Assembly (NCBI GenBank): GCA_047967505.1
Contig: CM106540.1
Length of the DNA: 64,000 nt
Origin: Dipteris shenzhenensis
Lineage: Eukaryota > Polypodiophyta > Polypodiopsida > Gleicheniales
Reading direction: 5' to 3' (one strand)
Below the pieces are notes generated by a model. That model had not been told where the DNA came from and did no database searches. It saw nothing but the letters and a program-made list of their open reading frames with translations. Made by a program: the position numbers and the translations under genes. Positions within the stretch are counted from its first letter, which is position 1, and every line of letters begins with the position of its first letter. Of the stretch, positions 63,472 to 64,000 are shown piece by piece.

Positions 63472-64000
63472 AACATGTAGAAAGAAACATGAGTCCTTGA
63501 AGATTTTTATCTTGTTTGTATTAATTAATGATAGTGTTTTTAAACCTTATGTTAAATGTTGCAATACATTAGGATATTTTATGATATTTATTCATTACAA
63601 TACATTAGGTTTTACTTTTTTGAAAGTCTAATTTATTATGTACAATAAATATCTTATGATGAGAATCTAATAATTATATCATTTTTATGTTCCATCACTT
63701 TATTTTATAGATTTCAATGTACTCAAAATCTATCATTTATTATGTACAGATTCTCTAATAATTATATCATTCTTATGTTCCATCACTTTATTTTATAGAT
63801 TTCAATGTACTCAAAATCTATCATTTATTATGTACAGCAAGTCTAACTTATATTATATTAAAAGAATATCTCATGATGAGATTCTAATAATTACTAACTT
63901 ATATTATATTAAAAGAATATCTCATGATGAGATTCTATTAATTATATCATTCTTGTGTTCCATCATTTTATTTTATAGATTTCAATGTACTATCACTATC
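63472..64000. repeat. Repeats downstream of outer gene A
   Basis: Matches the reverse of about 22620-23265 in the inner element. At least three units with ATTTCAATGTACTCAAAATC, TATCATTTATTATGTACA and ATCTCATGATGAGATTCTA occur. No gene seen. The element continues beyond the window. Confidence 0.75.

Overview
The window reads as transposon-dense nuclear DNA of a land plant or green alga. Evidence for this is the TTTAGGG-type telomere-like repeats, abundant Ty1/copia retrotransposons primed by initiator tRNA-Met, short GT-AG introns of about 80-105 bp, and decay of CAG codons to TAG, which would fit plant CHG methylation. I see no convincing host gene. Nearly everything is a mobile element inserted into another mobile element. 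The species cannot be named from the sequence.

Layout. Positions 1-430 hold a diverged relic of the upstream region of the giant element described below. Positions 2484-2740 hold a minus-strand LTR. Positions 3813-6370 are the 3' half of a decayed copia element on the minus strand (copia-1). Positions 7619-9515 are a broken MULE-like transposase gene, cut by the 5' half of a second copy of the same copia family (copia-2, 9516-11531). That copy is cut in its protease by a third copia of a different family (copia-3, 11532-13460).

From about 13461 to the window end lies a giant DNA transposon family present as two copies, one nested inside the other in opposite orientation. The inner copy (21065-40231, 19.2 kb) has 27-bp terminal inverted repeats and a 2-bp GG target duplication, and it sits inside the large gene ('gene A') of the outer copy. 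The outer copy supplies 13978-21064, 40232-44244 and 62224-64000, and its right end is beyond the window. Each copy carries (i) gene A, eight exons, about 1,733 aa when intact, with two tandem Ulp1/C48-like protease modules, the second with its catalytic Cys replaced by Ser; (ii) a central 5-6.5 kb block of unusual repeats: a ~0.9 kb telomere-like array, a ~1 kb G-run array, a ~2 kb polypurine/polypyrimidine array studded with the palindrome CGCTGCCGCGGCAGCG, and AT-rich DNA. The inner copy also keeps (iii) a small coiled-coil ORF ('gene B') and (iv) a transposase gene reading away from the telomere-like array. Its two ORFs (a Transposase_23-like N-terminal part and a DDE/DUF7869-like C-terminal part) are in one frame, separated by a single TAG.

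The outer gene A is interrupted again, in exon 5, by an 18-kb non-coding insertion (44245-62223) with degenerate GCGAGC-rich inverted ends. That insertion contains an eight-unit satellite built on large palindromes (48.1-53.5 kb), a perfect 44-bp hairpin, and a nearly intact copia element (copia-4, 56108-62018, 179-bp LTRs, 5-bp target duplication GTATG).

How the genes may work together (inference): gene A and the transposase are transcribed divergently outward from the repeat block. That block contains a TATA box plus telobox on the gene A side, and the telomere-like array is directly upstream of the transposase. The transposase would act on the TIRs and subterminal GTCCAAAA repeats. Gene A's SUMO-protease-like modules resemble accessory Ulp1 genes carried by some plant MULE and CACTA elements. 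Both gene A copies are now broken, and the transposase carries one stop, so the elements look recently active but dying.
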